NCBI RefSeq assembly: GCF_010671595.1
Contig: NZ_JAABOP010000005.1
Location: 62,001-126,000, forward strand
DNA from: Muriicola jejuensis
GTDB lineage: Bacteria; Bacteroidota; Bacteroidia; Flavobacteriales; Flavobacteriaceae
Direction of reading: 5' to 3'
Length of the DNA stretch: 64,000 nt
The position numbers were made by a program, and so were the translations under genes. The first letter of the stretch is position 1. Each line of letters starts with the position of its first letter. Shown here piece after piece: positions 1 through 7,834 of the stretch. The notes under the pieces were generated by a model. That model searched no databases. It was not told where the DNA came from and was given only the letters and a program-made list of their open reading frames with translations.

Positions 1-1001
1 TTGTCACCGGCAGCAGGCATTACATATAAGTCCTTGAATTTGCTTTCCCGTACGATCCTGCCGTTCATGACGCTATTCAGGGATACTCCCCCTGAAATTA
101 CCAGATATTCTGCTTTGGTTTTTTGATATAAGATATCGCAGATCTCTAATACCCTGTCTTCCAATACGCGCTGGAAGGCTGCGGCCATATCTTTGTGGCG
201 GGCCTCAAACTCCCCATTTGGTTTTCTGGCCTCACCGAAACGCTTATAGAATTTGCGGGATAACCTCTGCCAGTGCATATTTTGGAAGTTGAACCAGCTC
301 AGGTCGAGGGTTAGTTTTCCGTTTTTGTCCACCTCCACCATGCTGGCCACCTCCTCGTAATAGGTATCGGGATTGCCCATGGGGGCTAACCCCATGGTTT
401 TGCCTTCATCATATGAGGTTTTAAAACCACAGAACTGGGTGACCGCTTCATAAAATGAACCTAAAGAATGAGGAAAAAAGCTCTCCCCCAGACATTGTAT
501 CTTATTGCCCTTTCCCTTGCCCAGCCAGGTAGTGGCCCATTCCCCGGATCCGTCTATCCCCAGCAGGGCCGCTTCCTCATAGGGGGAAACAAAGAACGAT
601 CCGGGCGCGTGGCTGTAGTGGTGAGGTATAAAATGTACCTCAGGACCCTTTTTCTGGTCACCAAATTGATATTTATACCACCCCCAAAAACCCTTCTGCT
701 TGTTATATGCATGAACAAACTCGTGATTGATAAATGTTTTCAAGGTACCCGGCCGGTTGATACCATACCAGAGTTTCTTGCCCAGGTTATGGGTGGGCTT
801 AATGGATACCGCGATATGATCGATGTCCTTATATCCAATATTTGCCATTTTTAAACAGCGGTCTATAGCCTTGTGCGGAAATACACGAGTGTGTTTGTCC
901 CTGTTTAGTCTTTCTTCTTCGATGGCCGCCACTAACCGCCCATCTACCAGGATGCAGGCCGTGGAATCGTGAAAGTAATAGTTGAGTCCTAAGATCACCA
1001 T
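1..1001 (-). CDS. NodU/CmcH-family carbamoyltransferase, 3' end cut by window edge
   Basis: The gene starts at an ATG (999-1001) and stays open for 333 codons to the left window edge, so its C-terminal part is missing. The protein begins MVILGLNYYFHDSTAC, the opening of the ASKHA-fold domain of the NodU/CmcH/TobZ family. The family's HHYSHAPGSF histidine cluster and a late SGGVSLNSVMNGRI motif are also visible. Known members transfer a carbamoyl group from carbamoyl phosphate to a hydroxyl of a sugar or antibiotic. The gene is divergent from the sulfate-activation operon, with 229 bp between the start codons. I infer that it decorates a surface polysaccharide. The family is clear, but the substrate cannot be read from the sequence. 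Confidence 0.85.
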   Translation of the reverse strand, partial: MVILGLNYYFHDSTACILVDGRLVAAIEEERLNRDKHTRVFPHKAIDRCLKMANIGYKDIDHIAVSIKPTHNLGKKLWYGINRPGTLKTFINHEFVHAYNKQKGFWGWYKYQFGDQKKGPEVHFIPHHYSHAPGSFFVSPYEEAALLGIDGSGEWATTWLGKGKGNKIQCLGESFFPHSLGSFYEAVTQFCGFKTSYDEGKTMGLAPMGNPDTYYEEVASMVEVDKNGKLTLDLSWFNFQNMHWQRLSRKFYKRFGEARKPNGEFEARHKDMAAAFQRVLEDRVLEICDILYQKTKAEYLVISGGVSLNSVMNGRIVRESKFKDLYVMPAAGD

Positions 1002-1165
1002 ATGCTTACCAAAATGAAAAAAAGTAAGATGCCCCCAGGCTTTACTTTTTTTGAACAAATTGCTAAATGTACTCTTTTATCCCATTTGAGGGAACTAATT
1101 GCCTTGAATTGCTCAATAAGTCGACAGAGAACGAGTACATGGGAATTACTAAAGGGAAGCCCGGG

Positions 1166-1195
1166 TTTGTATTTCAAAAAATCTAACCATCTTTG
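1166..1195 (+). promoter_or_regulatory. Candidate promoter of the cysQ-DUF2061-cysCDN operon
   Basis: TTTG at 1166-1169 and CATCTTTG at 1188-1195 (7 of 8 to TAnnTTTG) are 18 bp apart. This is close to the Bacteroidota -33/-7 layout and would give a leader of about 30 nt before the cysQ ATG. It is the only good match in the gap between the divergent genes. The assignment is by motif only. Confidence 0.4.
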
Positions 1196-1230
1196 TATCT
1201 ATCTGAAATTGCCAACTAAACCATCCAACC

Positions 1231-2037
1231 ATGAAAATACCAATAGAACTAACCGTTTCGATACTCGATTGCGCGCTTCAGGCCGGGGAGGAGATCCTCA
1301 AGGTCTATGATCTGCCGGATTTCCAGACGGCCTTTAAGAATGATCGATCCCCTTTAACCCTAGCCGATCTCGCCTCTAACAAGGTAATCAACGAATTCCT
1401 AAGAAAAACCCCTTACCCCATCATCAGTGAGGAAAACAAACAGATCGATTATGCTACTCGCAAAACCTGGGAGACCTGCTGGTTGGTCGACCCTTTGGAC
1501 GGAACAAAAGAATTCATCAAAAAAAATGGTGAGTTTACCGTAAATATTGCGCTATGCAAGAAAGGGAAACCTATTTTAGGCGTTATTTATGTCCCAGCAG
1601 TAAAAGAGCTCTATTTTGGAAATGTAACCAATCAAAAAGCTTACAAAATCAAAATAAAGGATAATCACATAACCACAGCAGATTTGTTTTCCGAGCGTAA
1701 TCGTATCTATCCGAAAATTAGTATAAGTCCAAGAATAAGAGTAGTAGGAAGTAGATCTCACATGACTCAAGAGACTATTACTTATGTAGAGTCCCTTAAA
1801 AAGAATGGGGAAGATATTGAAGTTGTATCTAAAGGAAGTTCCCTGAAATTCTGTCTTGTGGCGGAAGGCAAGGCGGATGTATATCCCAGGTTTGCCCCTA
1901 CCATGGAATGGGATACGGCTGCAGGGCATGCCATTTGTAAGGCAGTCGGATTGAAGGTCACCGATCAGGAAACCGGACAGGAACTTAGGTACAATAAAGA
2001 GAACCTTCTGAATCCTCACTTTCTGGTTACCATATAA
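1231..2037 (+). CDS. cysQ: 3'(2'),5'-bisphosphate nucleotidase CysQ
   Basis: This inositol-monophosphatase-fold enzyme removes a phosphate from PAP (3'-phosphoadenosine 5'-phosphate), the by-product of PAPS-dependent sulfation or sulfate reduction. The metal-binding motifs are visible: the acidic SEE around residues 66-68, WLVDPLDGT at 84-92 and WDTAAGHA at about 227-234. At 268 aa the length is normal. It is the first gene of the sulfate-activation operon, and its TAA overlaps the ATG of the next gene by one base (TAATG), suggesting translational coupling. One oddity is that nt 1570-1850 (about residues 115-205) is distinctly more AT-rich than both ends of the gene. Confidence 0.93.
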   Translation: MKIPIELTVSILDCALQAGEEILKVYDLPDFQTAFKNDRSPLTLADLASNKVINEFLRKTPYPIISEENKQIDYATRKTWETCWLVDPLDGTKEFIKKNGEFTVNIALCKKGKPILGVIYVPAVKELYFGNVTNQKAYKIKIKDNHITTADLFSERNRIYPKISISPRIRVVGSRSHMTQETITYVESLKKNGEDIEVVSKGSSLKFCLVAEGKADVYPRFAPTMEWDTAAGHAICKAVGLKVTDQETGQELRYNKENLLNPHFLVTI

Positions 2038-2465
2038 TGGTCACTTCCCACTATAAAAGGCACCTGGCCAAAACCGTAACCTGGCGTATCGTGGGTACCC
2101 TGGATACCATCCTCCTGTCATGGATCATCACGGGAAACCCCGTGACCGGACTGAAGATCGGGGGAGCAGAAATAATAACCAAAATGGTGCTCTACTACCT
2201 GCATGAGCGCATCTGGTTCAACAGAGGGATCAGGGATAGCAGGAAAAGGCATCTTTTCAAGACCTTAACCTGGAGGGCCGTCGGGACCCTGGATACTGTT
2301 TTGTTGTCCTGGTTCATTTCAGGAAATCCGCTGACAGGACTCAAGATCGGATTCGCCGAAGTAGTCACTAAGATGATTTTGTATTACCTTCACGAAAGGG
2401 TTTGGTACCGTATCAACTTCGGACTCGAACAGCACAGAGAAAGCAGATCATGGCGAAAAACATAG
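2037..2465 (+). CDS. Tandem DUF2061 membrane protein in the sulfate operon
   Basis: The 142-aa protein consists of two copies of the same ~60-residue unit: one at residues 5-62 and one at 70-127. Each has a KxxTWRxxGTLDT start, a hydrophobic LLSWxIxGNPxTGLKIG stretch and a TKMxLYYLHERxW end. This is the DUF2061 pattern, here duplicated, and it probably forms about four short membrane segments. The biochemical function is unknown. Its start overlaps the cysQ stop by one base and its end overlaps cysC by 16 bases, so it is tightly embedded in the PAPS operon. This suggests a membrane role linked to sulfate activation, for example transport or anchoring, which is inference only. Confidence 0.85.
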   Translation: MVTSHYKRHLAKTVTWRIVGTLDTILLSWIITGNPVTGLKIGGAEIITKMVLYYLHERIWFNRGIRDSRKRHLFKTLTWRAVGTLDTVLLSWFISGNPLTGLKIGFAEVVTKMILYYLHERVWYRINFGLEQHRESRSWRKT

Positions 2466-3040
2466 TTAAGCACGAATATAAGATATCCCCGGAGGACCGC
2501 CGCTTGAAAAACGGCCATAATTCATTTATGGTATTCTTTACAGGCCTGTCGGGCTCCGGTAAATCGACTCTGGCCAATGCACTGGAATTAAAACTGCAAT
2601 CTCAGAATATACAGACCTTTGTAATAGACGGAGACAATCTGCGGACCGGTATTAATAAAGACCTGAGTTTCAGTCCGGAAGACCGCTCTGAGAACATTCG
2701 AAGGATTGGGGAAATAGGGAAGCTGTTCATCGATGCGGGTATCGTCATTCTCGCCGCCTTCGTAGCTCCCTATGAAAGAGACCGTAATCATATTCGTAGC
2801 ACTATCGGGGCGGAGCGCTTTGTGGAGGTCTTTGTCAATACCTCCTTGAAAGTATGTGAGGAAAGGGATGTAAAAGGCCTGTACAAGTTGGCCAGAACCG
2901 GAAAGATCAAGAATATGACCGGGATTTCAGCACCGTATGAGATCCCTTCCTCCCCGGCTGTGAAAGTATCCGATAAAAACAGCGTGGATGAGGCCATTGA
3001 ACTGATTTACAAAACGATCCGACCAAAATTAAAGTTGTGA
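2450..3040 (+). CDS. cysC: Adenylyl-sulfate kinase (APS kinase)
   Basis: The enzyme phosphorylates APS to PAPS, the activated sulfate donor. The 196-aa protein has a Walker A GLSGSGKS at about 32-39, the IDGDN motif near residue 60 and FVAPYERDR at about 104-112, all typical of CysC. I start it at the ATG at 2450 (MAKNIVKHEY), because the reading frame upstream lies inside the DUF2061 gene and codes for nothing family-like. cysD begins four bases after its stop. A dedicated APS kinase next to cysD/cysN shows that the operon makes PAPS, not only APS, which fits sulfation of polysaccharides or PAPS-dependent reduction. Confidence 0.95.
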   Translation: MAKNIVKHEYKISPEDRRLKNGHNSFMVFFTGLSGSGKSTLANALELKLQSQNIQTFVIDGDNLRTGINKDLSFSPEDRSENIRRIGEIGKLFIDAGIVILAAFVAPYERDRNHIRSTIGAERFVEVFVNTSLKVCEERDVKGLYKLARTGKIKNMTGISAPYEIPSSPAVKVSDKNSVDEAIELIYKTIRPKLKL

Positions 3041-3044
3041 ACCC

Positions 3045-3950
3045 ATGAGCAAGTACTACCTGAGTTACCTTGAAGAGCTGGAATCTGAAGCCATTTTTGT
3101 CCTCAGAGAGGTTTGGGCACAGTTCCAGAACCCGGTTATCCTGTTTTCCGGGGGCAAGGATTCCATAGTAGTGACCCACCTGGCCAAAAAGGCCTTTTAC
3201 CCAAGCAAGATCCCCTTTGCCCTCATGCACGTGGATACCGGTCATAACTTTCCCGAGACCATCGCTTTCCGGGATAAACTCATAAATGAGCTGGGGGTTC
3301 AGCTTATCGTGGGTTCCGTTCAGGATTCCATAGATCAGGGAAGGGTGGCAGAGGAAAAAGGTAAAAGTGCCACCCGCAACGCACTACAGATCACTACCCT
3401 GCTGGACGCCATTGAAGAACACAAGATCGATTGCGCCATCGGAGGTGGCAGGAGGGACGAAGAAAAGGCCCGGGCCAAGGAACGTTTCTTTTCTCACAGG
3501 GACGACTTCGGGCAGTGGGACCCCAAAAACCAGAGGCCTGAATTGTGGAATCTCTTTAATGGAAAATACTTCGAAGGAGAGCACTTCCGGGTCTTTCCGA
3601 TCAGCAACTGGACCGAAATGGACGTGTGGAACTACATACTCCAGGAGCAGATCGAGATCCCTTCCCTCTACCTCGCCCATGAAAGGGAGGTGGTCTGGCG
3701 CAACCATTCCTGGATCCCCAATTCCGAATTCCTGACCCTTGACCCCAGGGAAAAGATCGTAACCAAAAAGATCCGGTTCCGTACCCTGGGAGATATCACC
3801 ATCACCGGGGGAATAGAATCCGAGGCAGATACCCTGGAAAAGATCGTACAGGAGGTTTCGGCCATGCGGCAGACAGAAAGGGGCAATCGCTCAGACGACA
3901 AGCGTTCGGAAAATGCCATGGAGGACCGCAAGAAAATGGGATATTTTTAA
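3045..3950 (+). CDS. cysD: Sulfate adenylyltransferase subunit 2 (CysD)
   Basis: This is the catalytic subunit of the two-subunit ATP sulfurylase that makes APS from ATP and sulfate. The PP-loop SGGKDS lies at about residues 35-40, followed by HVDTGHNFPET and the GGGRRDEEKARAKER stretch typical of CysD. The 301-aa length is normal. It works with the GTPase subunit CysN, encoded 14 bp downstream. The end of the protein (RSENAMEDRKKMGYF) matches the family's usual C-terminus. Confidence 0.96.
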   Translation: MSKYYLSYLEELESEAIFVLREVWAQFQNPVILFSGGKDSIVVTHLAKKAFYPSKIPFALMHVDTGHNFPETIAFRDKLINELGVQLIVGSVQDSIDQGRVAEEKGKSATRNALQITTLLDAIEEHKIDCAIGGGRRDEEKARAKERFFSHRDDFGQWDPKNQRPELWNLFNGKYFEGEHFRVFPISNWTEMDVWNYILQEQIEIPSLYLAHEREVVWRNHSWIPNSEFLTLDPREKIVTKKIRFRTLGDITITGGIESEADTLEKIVQEVSAMRQTERGNRSDDKRSENAMEDRKKMGYF

Positions 3951-3964
3951 AAGAAACAGATCGT

Positions 3965-5221
3965 ATGGAAATAGAACGGAACGAATTACTTAGGTTTTCA
4001 ACTGCCGGAAGCGTAGATGACGGAAAAAGCACATTGATAGGAAGGCTTTTGTACGATTCCAAATCCATCTTTGAAGACCAACTGGAGGCCATCGAAAATA
4101 CCAGCAGAAAAAGGGGGCATGAGGGAGTTGACCTGGCCCTGTTCACGGATGGCCTGAGGGATGAGCGCGAACAGGGGATCACCATCGATGTGGCTTACCG
4201 ATACTTCACAACCCCAAAACGGAAATTCATTATCGCCGATACCCCCGGGCACGTGCAGTATACGCGGAACATGGTTACGGGCGCCTCAACGGCGAATGCC
4301 GCCATTATTTTAATAGATGCAAGGCACGGAGTTATTGAACAGACCAAAAGACACGCCTTTATAGCCTCCTTATTACATATTCCCCATGTGATCGTCTGTG
4401 TGAATAAGATGGATCTGGTCGATTTTTCAGAGTCAATATTTAATAAGATAGTGGATGAATTTCAAGAATTTGTTGCAAAATTGCTTATTCAGGATTTTCG
4501 TTTTATCCCAATTAGTGCTCTTCTGGGAGACAATGTGGTGAATAGATCTGAAAACATGCCCTGGTATCAGGACGCTCCTTTGCTACACACTTTAGAGACC
4601 ATGCATATAAGCAGTGATTATAATAAGGTTGACGCCCGTTTTCCCGTCCAAACCGTATTACGACCCCAACGTGAGGGGTTTATTGATTTCCGAGGGTACG
4701 CGGGAAGGATAGCCAGTGGTTTTTACAGGGTCGGGGACAAGGTATCAGTTTTACCTTCCGGCTTTTCCTCGAAGATCAAATCGATCACAGGGCCGAACGG
4801 AAAACTGGAAGAGGCCTTTGCACCCATGTCAGTGGCCATTGAACTTGAGGACGACATTGACGTGAGCAGGGGTGATATGATCGTGCGGTCTAATAATGTT
4901 CCGGAATCTTCCCAGGATGTGGAGGTTATGCTCTGCTGGCTGAACAACCGGCCGGCCCAGCCGAGGGCCAAATACACCCTGATGCACACTTCTAATGAGC
5001 AAAAGGCCATGATCAAGGAGGTGATGTACAAATACGACATCAATACCATGGAAAGGATCACGGACGATGTGCAATTAAAGATGAACGACATCAGCAAGGT
5101 AAAAATAAGGACCACCAAACCTCTGCTCATCGATGCCTATAAGGACAATCGTTTTACCGGTAGCCTTATCCTGATCGATGACCAGACCAATGAAACGGTA
5201 GCCGCGGGGATGGTTATCTAA
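3965..5221 (+). CDS. cysN: Sulfate adenylyltransferase subunit 1, GTPase (CysN)
   Basis: This translation-factor-like GTPase couples GTP hydrolysis to APS synthesis by CysD. G-domain motifs are in order: GSVDDGKST at about 15-23, DTPGH at 92-96 and NKMD at 147-150, followed by EF-Tu-like beta-barrel domains. There is no fused C-terminal APS kinase domain, consistent with the separate cysC. The 418-aa length is typical of stand-alone CysN. Bases about 4360-4640, from the end of the G domain into the next domain, are noticeably more AT-rich than the flanks, as in cysQ. It is the last gene of the operon; a T8 run lies in the 30-bp gap to the convergent OmpA gene, but I see no strong hairpin. Confidence 0.96.
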   Translation: MEIERNELLRFSTAGSVDDGKSTLIGRLLYDSKSIFEDQLEAIENTSRKRGHEGVDLALFTDGLRDEREQGITIDVAYRYFTTPKRKFIIADTPGHVQYTRNMVTGASTANAAIILIDARHGVIEQTKRHAFIASLLHIPHVIVCVNKMDLVDFSESIFNKIVDEFQEFVAKLLIQDFRFIPISALLGDNVVNRSENMPWYQDAPLLHTLETMHISSDYNKVDARFPVQTVLRPQREGFIDFRGYAGRIASGFYRVGDKVSVLPSGFSSKIKSITGPNGKLEEAFAPMSVAIELEDDIDVSRGDMIVRSNNVPESSQDVEVMLCWLNNRPAQPRAKYTLMHTSNEQKAMIKEVMYKYDINTMERITDDVQLKMNDISKVKIRTTKPLLIDAYKDNRFTGSLILIDDQTNETVAAGMVI

Positions 5222-5251
5222 ATAAGCTTCCCAGCCTGATTACTGTTTTTT

Positions 5252-6436
5252 TTATTTGGCCAATACCTCGGCGATGCGAATCACTGTGACTTCGGAACGC
5301 CTGTTCTGTTGATGCTCTTCCCTGGTGCATCTCACCCCATCTGAACAGCCATTACTCAACAGGGATTCCCCATGGCCTATACCCTTCATCCTGTGCTCTC
5401 CTATCCCTTTAGATATGAGATATTCCAAGGTTCGCCCTGCCCTTCGCTCAGAGAGCCACTGGTTATAATCTGCTGGACCCCTTGAATCGGTGTAGGCGTG
5501 GATCTCAAAACTGATTTCCGGATAGGCATTCATCAACTCAGAAACCGCATCCAGGGTCTCTTTTGAAGATTCATTTAAGTAAGAGGAGTCAAAGGCAAAA
5601 TACACGGCTCCCAGGCTGTCCAGGGCCTGACGCAGGTTATTTATACGATCATTCTTGGCCTTTTCCAAAGCTGCCAGTCGGGCTGCCTCCCGCTCTTCCT
5701 CCAATCGTTCGGCCAATAGGCGGGCTTCTTCTTTCGCCAGACGGGCTGCTAGCAAGGAATCCTGAATCCTTTGCTGCTCTTTTTCCATTTCCTCCAGCAT
5801 GGCCAGTTTCTCCTCACCTTTTTTGGAGAGTTCTTTCTTAATATTGAATTGGTAAATTACTGCAACCGCGTGCTGTATGTGGTTGGAAGCTTCATTCCCA
5901 AAGGACCATTTCCCGCTGGAACTGAAATCGAGTCCCCATCGTTCTGAGAACCAGGTCCTGAACCCGATAATGGCATTGTACGTGCCCCGGCCCAGGTTGT
6001 TCGCATCGGAATAGCCGAGACCCACTCCGACATAAGGATCAAAGAATCCGGTCTCCCCTACCAGCTTATTGAGGTCATAGCTGAGACGGGTATCGATCCC
6101 CCAGTATGGGATATCTTCAGGAATGGTGATCCCGTCAATGGTATTGCCCGCTTTGTAATTGTTGTAAGTACCTATCAATTCCAGGCCCAGGCCACTTTTC
6201 CAATAGCGGCCCACATTGATCCGGGAGGGGAAGGCCACCCCGTTCCACTGGTCTCTGATGGTCGTAAAATCGTTAAAGGCATCCCCGGAATCATCTATGA
6301 AATTCCATCCGACGCCCACCATCCAGGAGCTTTGGATAATACTATCCTTTGAAGTTAGGGCTGGTATTTCCTGGGCATACAGGCTAAAACTGCCAACCAA
6401 TAAAATAAACGTGGGAAACGCAAAGTATTTTTTCAT
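5252..6436 (-). CDS. OmpA-family outer-membrane protein
   Basis: The protein starts with a Sec signal (MKKYFAFPTFILLVGSFSLYAQ). It continues with an N-terminal region of about 180 residues resembling an eight-strand porin-like barrel. A charged Ala/Glu/Arg-rich coiled coil covers about residues 200-275, and a C-terminal OmpA peptidoglycan-binding domain covers about 280-394. The last domain has YFAFDSSYLN, the AYTDSRG motif and LSERRAGRTLEYLISKGI. The probable role is to tie the outer membrane to peptidoglycan. It is transcribed alone from a well-formed promoter at 6465-6499. The long coiled-coil linker is the only unusual part. Confidence 0.9.
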   Translation of the reverse strand: MKKYFAFPTFILLVGSFSLYAQEIPALTSKDSIIQSSWMVGVGWNFIDDSGDAFNDFTTIRDQWNGVAFPSRINVGRYWKSGLGLELIGTYNNYKAGNTIDGITIPEDIPYWGIDTRLSYDLNKLVGETGFFDPYVGVGLGYSDANNLGRGTYNAIIGFRTWFSERWGLDFSSSGKWSFGNEASNHIQHAVAVIYQFNIKKELSKKGEEKLAMLEEMEKEQQRIQDSLLAARLAKEEARLLAERLEEEREAARLAALEKAKNDRINNLRQALDSLGAVYFAFDSSYLNESSKETLDAVSELMNAYPEISFEIHAYTDSRGPADYNQWLSERRAGRTLEYLISKGIGEHRMKGIGHGESLLSNGCSDGVRCTREEHQQNRRSEVTVIRIAEVLAK

Positions 6437-6464
6437 TACAGTAAGATTTTGGGATCTCGTACTG

Positions 6465-6499
6465 CAAAATTACATCAGGCTGTTACCGAAAGCCAAAAA
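6465..6499 (-). promoter_or_regulatory. Promoter of the OmpA-family gene
   Basis: On the minus strand, TTTTTG (6494-6499) and a perfect TAATTTTG (6465-6472) are 21 bp apart, matching the Bacteroidota -33/-7 pattern. The ATG lies 28 bp downstream of the -7 box. This is the best two-part promoter in the window. Confidence 0.6.
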
Positions 6500-6657
6500 G
6501 GACTACGATCTGCCTATAACATCGGTGAAGAGAAAGACAAAAAAGAACCTATAGAAGAGTGGGATTTTAAACGCTGAAAAAAATCGGCAACCTGTAAAAT
6601 TTCAGGATTATCCGCAATCTCTATATAACTTGGATTCAATCCTTAACAGGCCTGTTT

Positions 6658-7806
6658 TCAATTTATTGAGATACTTCGGTAATGCTCCTGATATGCCTTT
6701 TTATACAGGTTCTCATACAGCGGCAGGATATGGTGTATATCAAATTTCAGGGCCGCTTTGTAGGCATTTAACTTGAAAGTCTCGAGGATTTTCGAGTCCT
6801 TGAGGATGTACAGGGCATTTTTAACCATGTCGTCCACGTCCCCTACATCGCTCAGGAATCCGGTTACACCGTGTATATTGACCTCGGGGATACCCCCCGT
6901 ATTGCTCGAGATTACAGGCACCTTGTTGATCATGGCCTCCAACGCGGCCAATCCGAAACTCTCCGACTTGGAGGGCAGCAAAAACAGATCTGAAAAGCAC
7001 AAAATACGGTCTATCTCTGAGCTCTGACCCAGGAAGACCACCTTTTGGGTGATCCCCAGTTCATCACAGAGCATCTCTGCCTTTTCCTTTTCAGGGCCCT
7101 CCCCTACCATGATCAGCTTTGCAGGGATCTCCTTCTGAATCCCATAGAAAACCTTAATGACGTCCGGGATGTGTTTGACCTTCCTGAAATTACTGATGTG
7201 CGTAATGATCTTTTCGTCCTCCCCGGCCATGAGAGATCGCTGGCAATCTGTAAATTCTGCGCTGTACTTCCGCTTGTCTATGAAGTTCGGTATGACCTCG
7301 ATCTCTTTTTCGATCTCAAAGAAATCCAGGGTCTTCTGTTTCAGGTCTTCGGATACACTGGTCACCACCTCTGACTTGTTGATGCTAAAGGTCACCGCGG
7401 GCTTGTAAAAGGGGTGATTGCCCACCAGGGTAATGTCCGTTCCGTGAAGGGTGGTGATCATCGGGATGTAAATCCCTTCCTCTTCCAGTATCTTTTTTGC
7501 CATATATCCCGCATAGGCATGGGGAATGGCGTAGTGCACATGGAGGAGCTCAATTCCGTGGAGTTTGATGGTATCCACCAACTTGCTGGACAAGGCCAGT
7601 TCATAGGGCTGGTAGTGAAACAGAGGATATTCCGGTACGTGTACTTCGTGGAAGTGGATATTGTTACCCAGCAATTCGAGTCGGACCGGCTGCCTGTAGG
7701 TGACGAAATGGATCTCGTGCCCCCTGCCGGCCAGGGCGATGCCGAGTTCTGTGGCGACCACGCCACTCCCGCCGAAGGTGGGATAACAAACAATGGCGAT
7801 CTTCAT
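6658..7806 (-). CDS. bshA: N-acetyl-alpha-D-glucosaminyl L-malate synthase BshA
   Basis: This GT-B fold, GT4-type glycosyltransferase joins UDP-GlcNAc and L-malate in the first step of bacillithiol synthesis. The start [22 protein letters not shown] and the stretch [12 protein letters not shown] are characteristic of BshA rather than of general GT4 enzymes. The GT4 donor-site motif [12 protein letters not shown] lies at about 285-295. The 382-aa length is normal. It sits 28 bp behind the GH3/beta-lactamase gene and is probably co-transcribed with it. No other bacillithiol gene (bshB, bshC) is in the window. Confidence 0.92.
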   Translation of the reverse strand: MKIAIVCYPTFGGSGVVATELGIALAGRGHEIHFVTYRQPVRLELLGNNIHFHEVHVPEYPLFHYQPYELALSSKLVDTIKLHGIELLHVHYAIPHAYAGYMAKKILEEEGIYIPMITTLHGTDITLVGNHPFYKPAVTFSINKSEVVTSVSEDLKQKTLDFFEIEKEIEVIPNFIDKRKYSAEFTDCQRSLMAGEDEKIITHISNFRKVKHIPDVIKVFYGIQKEIPAKLIMVGEGPEKEKAEMLCDELGITQKVVFLGQSSEIDRILCFSDLFLLPSKSESFGLAALEAMINKVPVISSNTGGIPEVNIHGVTGFLSDVGDVDDMVKNALYILKDSKILETFKLNAYKAALKFDIHHILPLYENLYKKAYQEHYRSISIN

Positions 7807-7834
7807 GATGTAAAATTACGCTTAATTTCCTTTT

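Noticed and set aside
468-854. Plus-strand open frame within the carbamoyltransferase gene
   Set aside because: It is antisense to a clearly conserved protein sequence and shows no family pattern of its own.
1002-1310. Open frame on the plus strand in the cysQ upstream region
   Set aside because: It runs out of frame into cysQ, overlaps the promoter and has no recognisable protein features.
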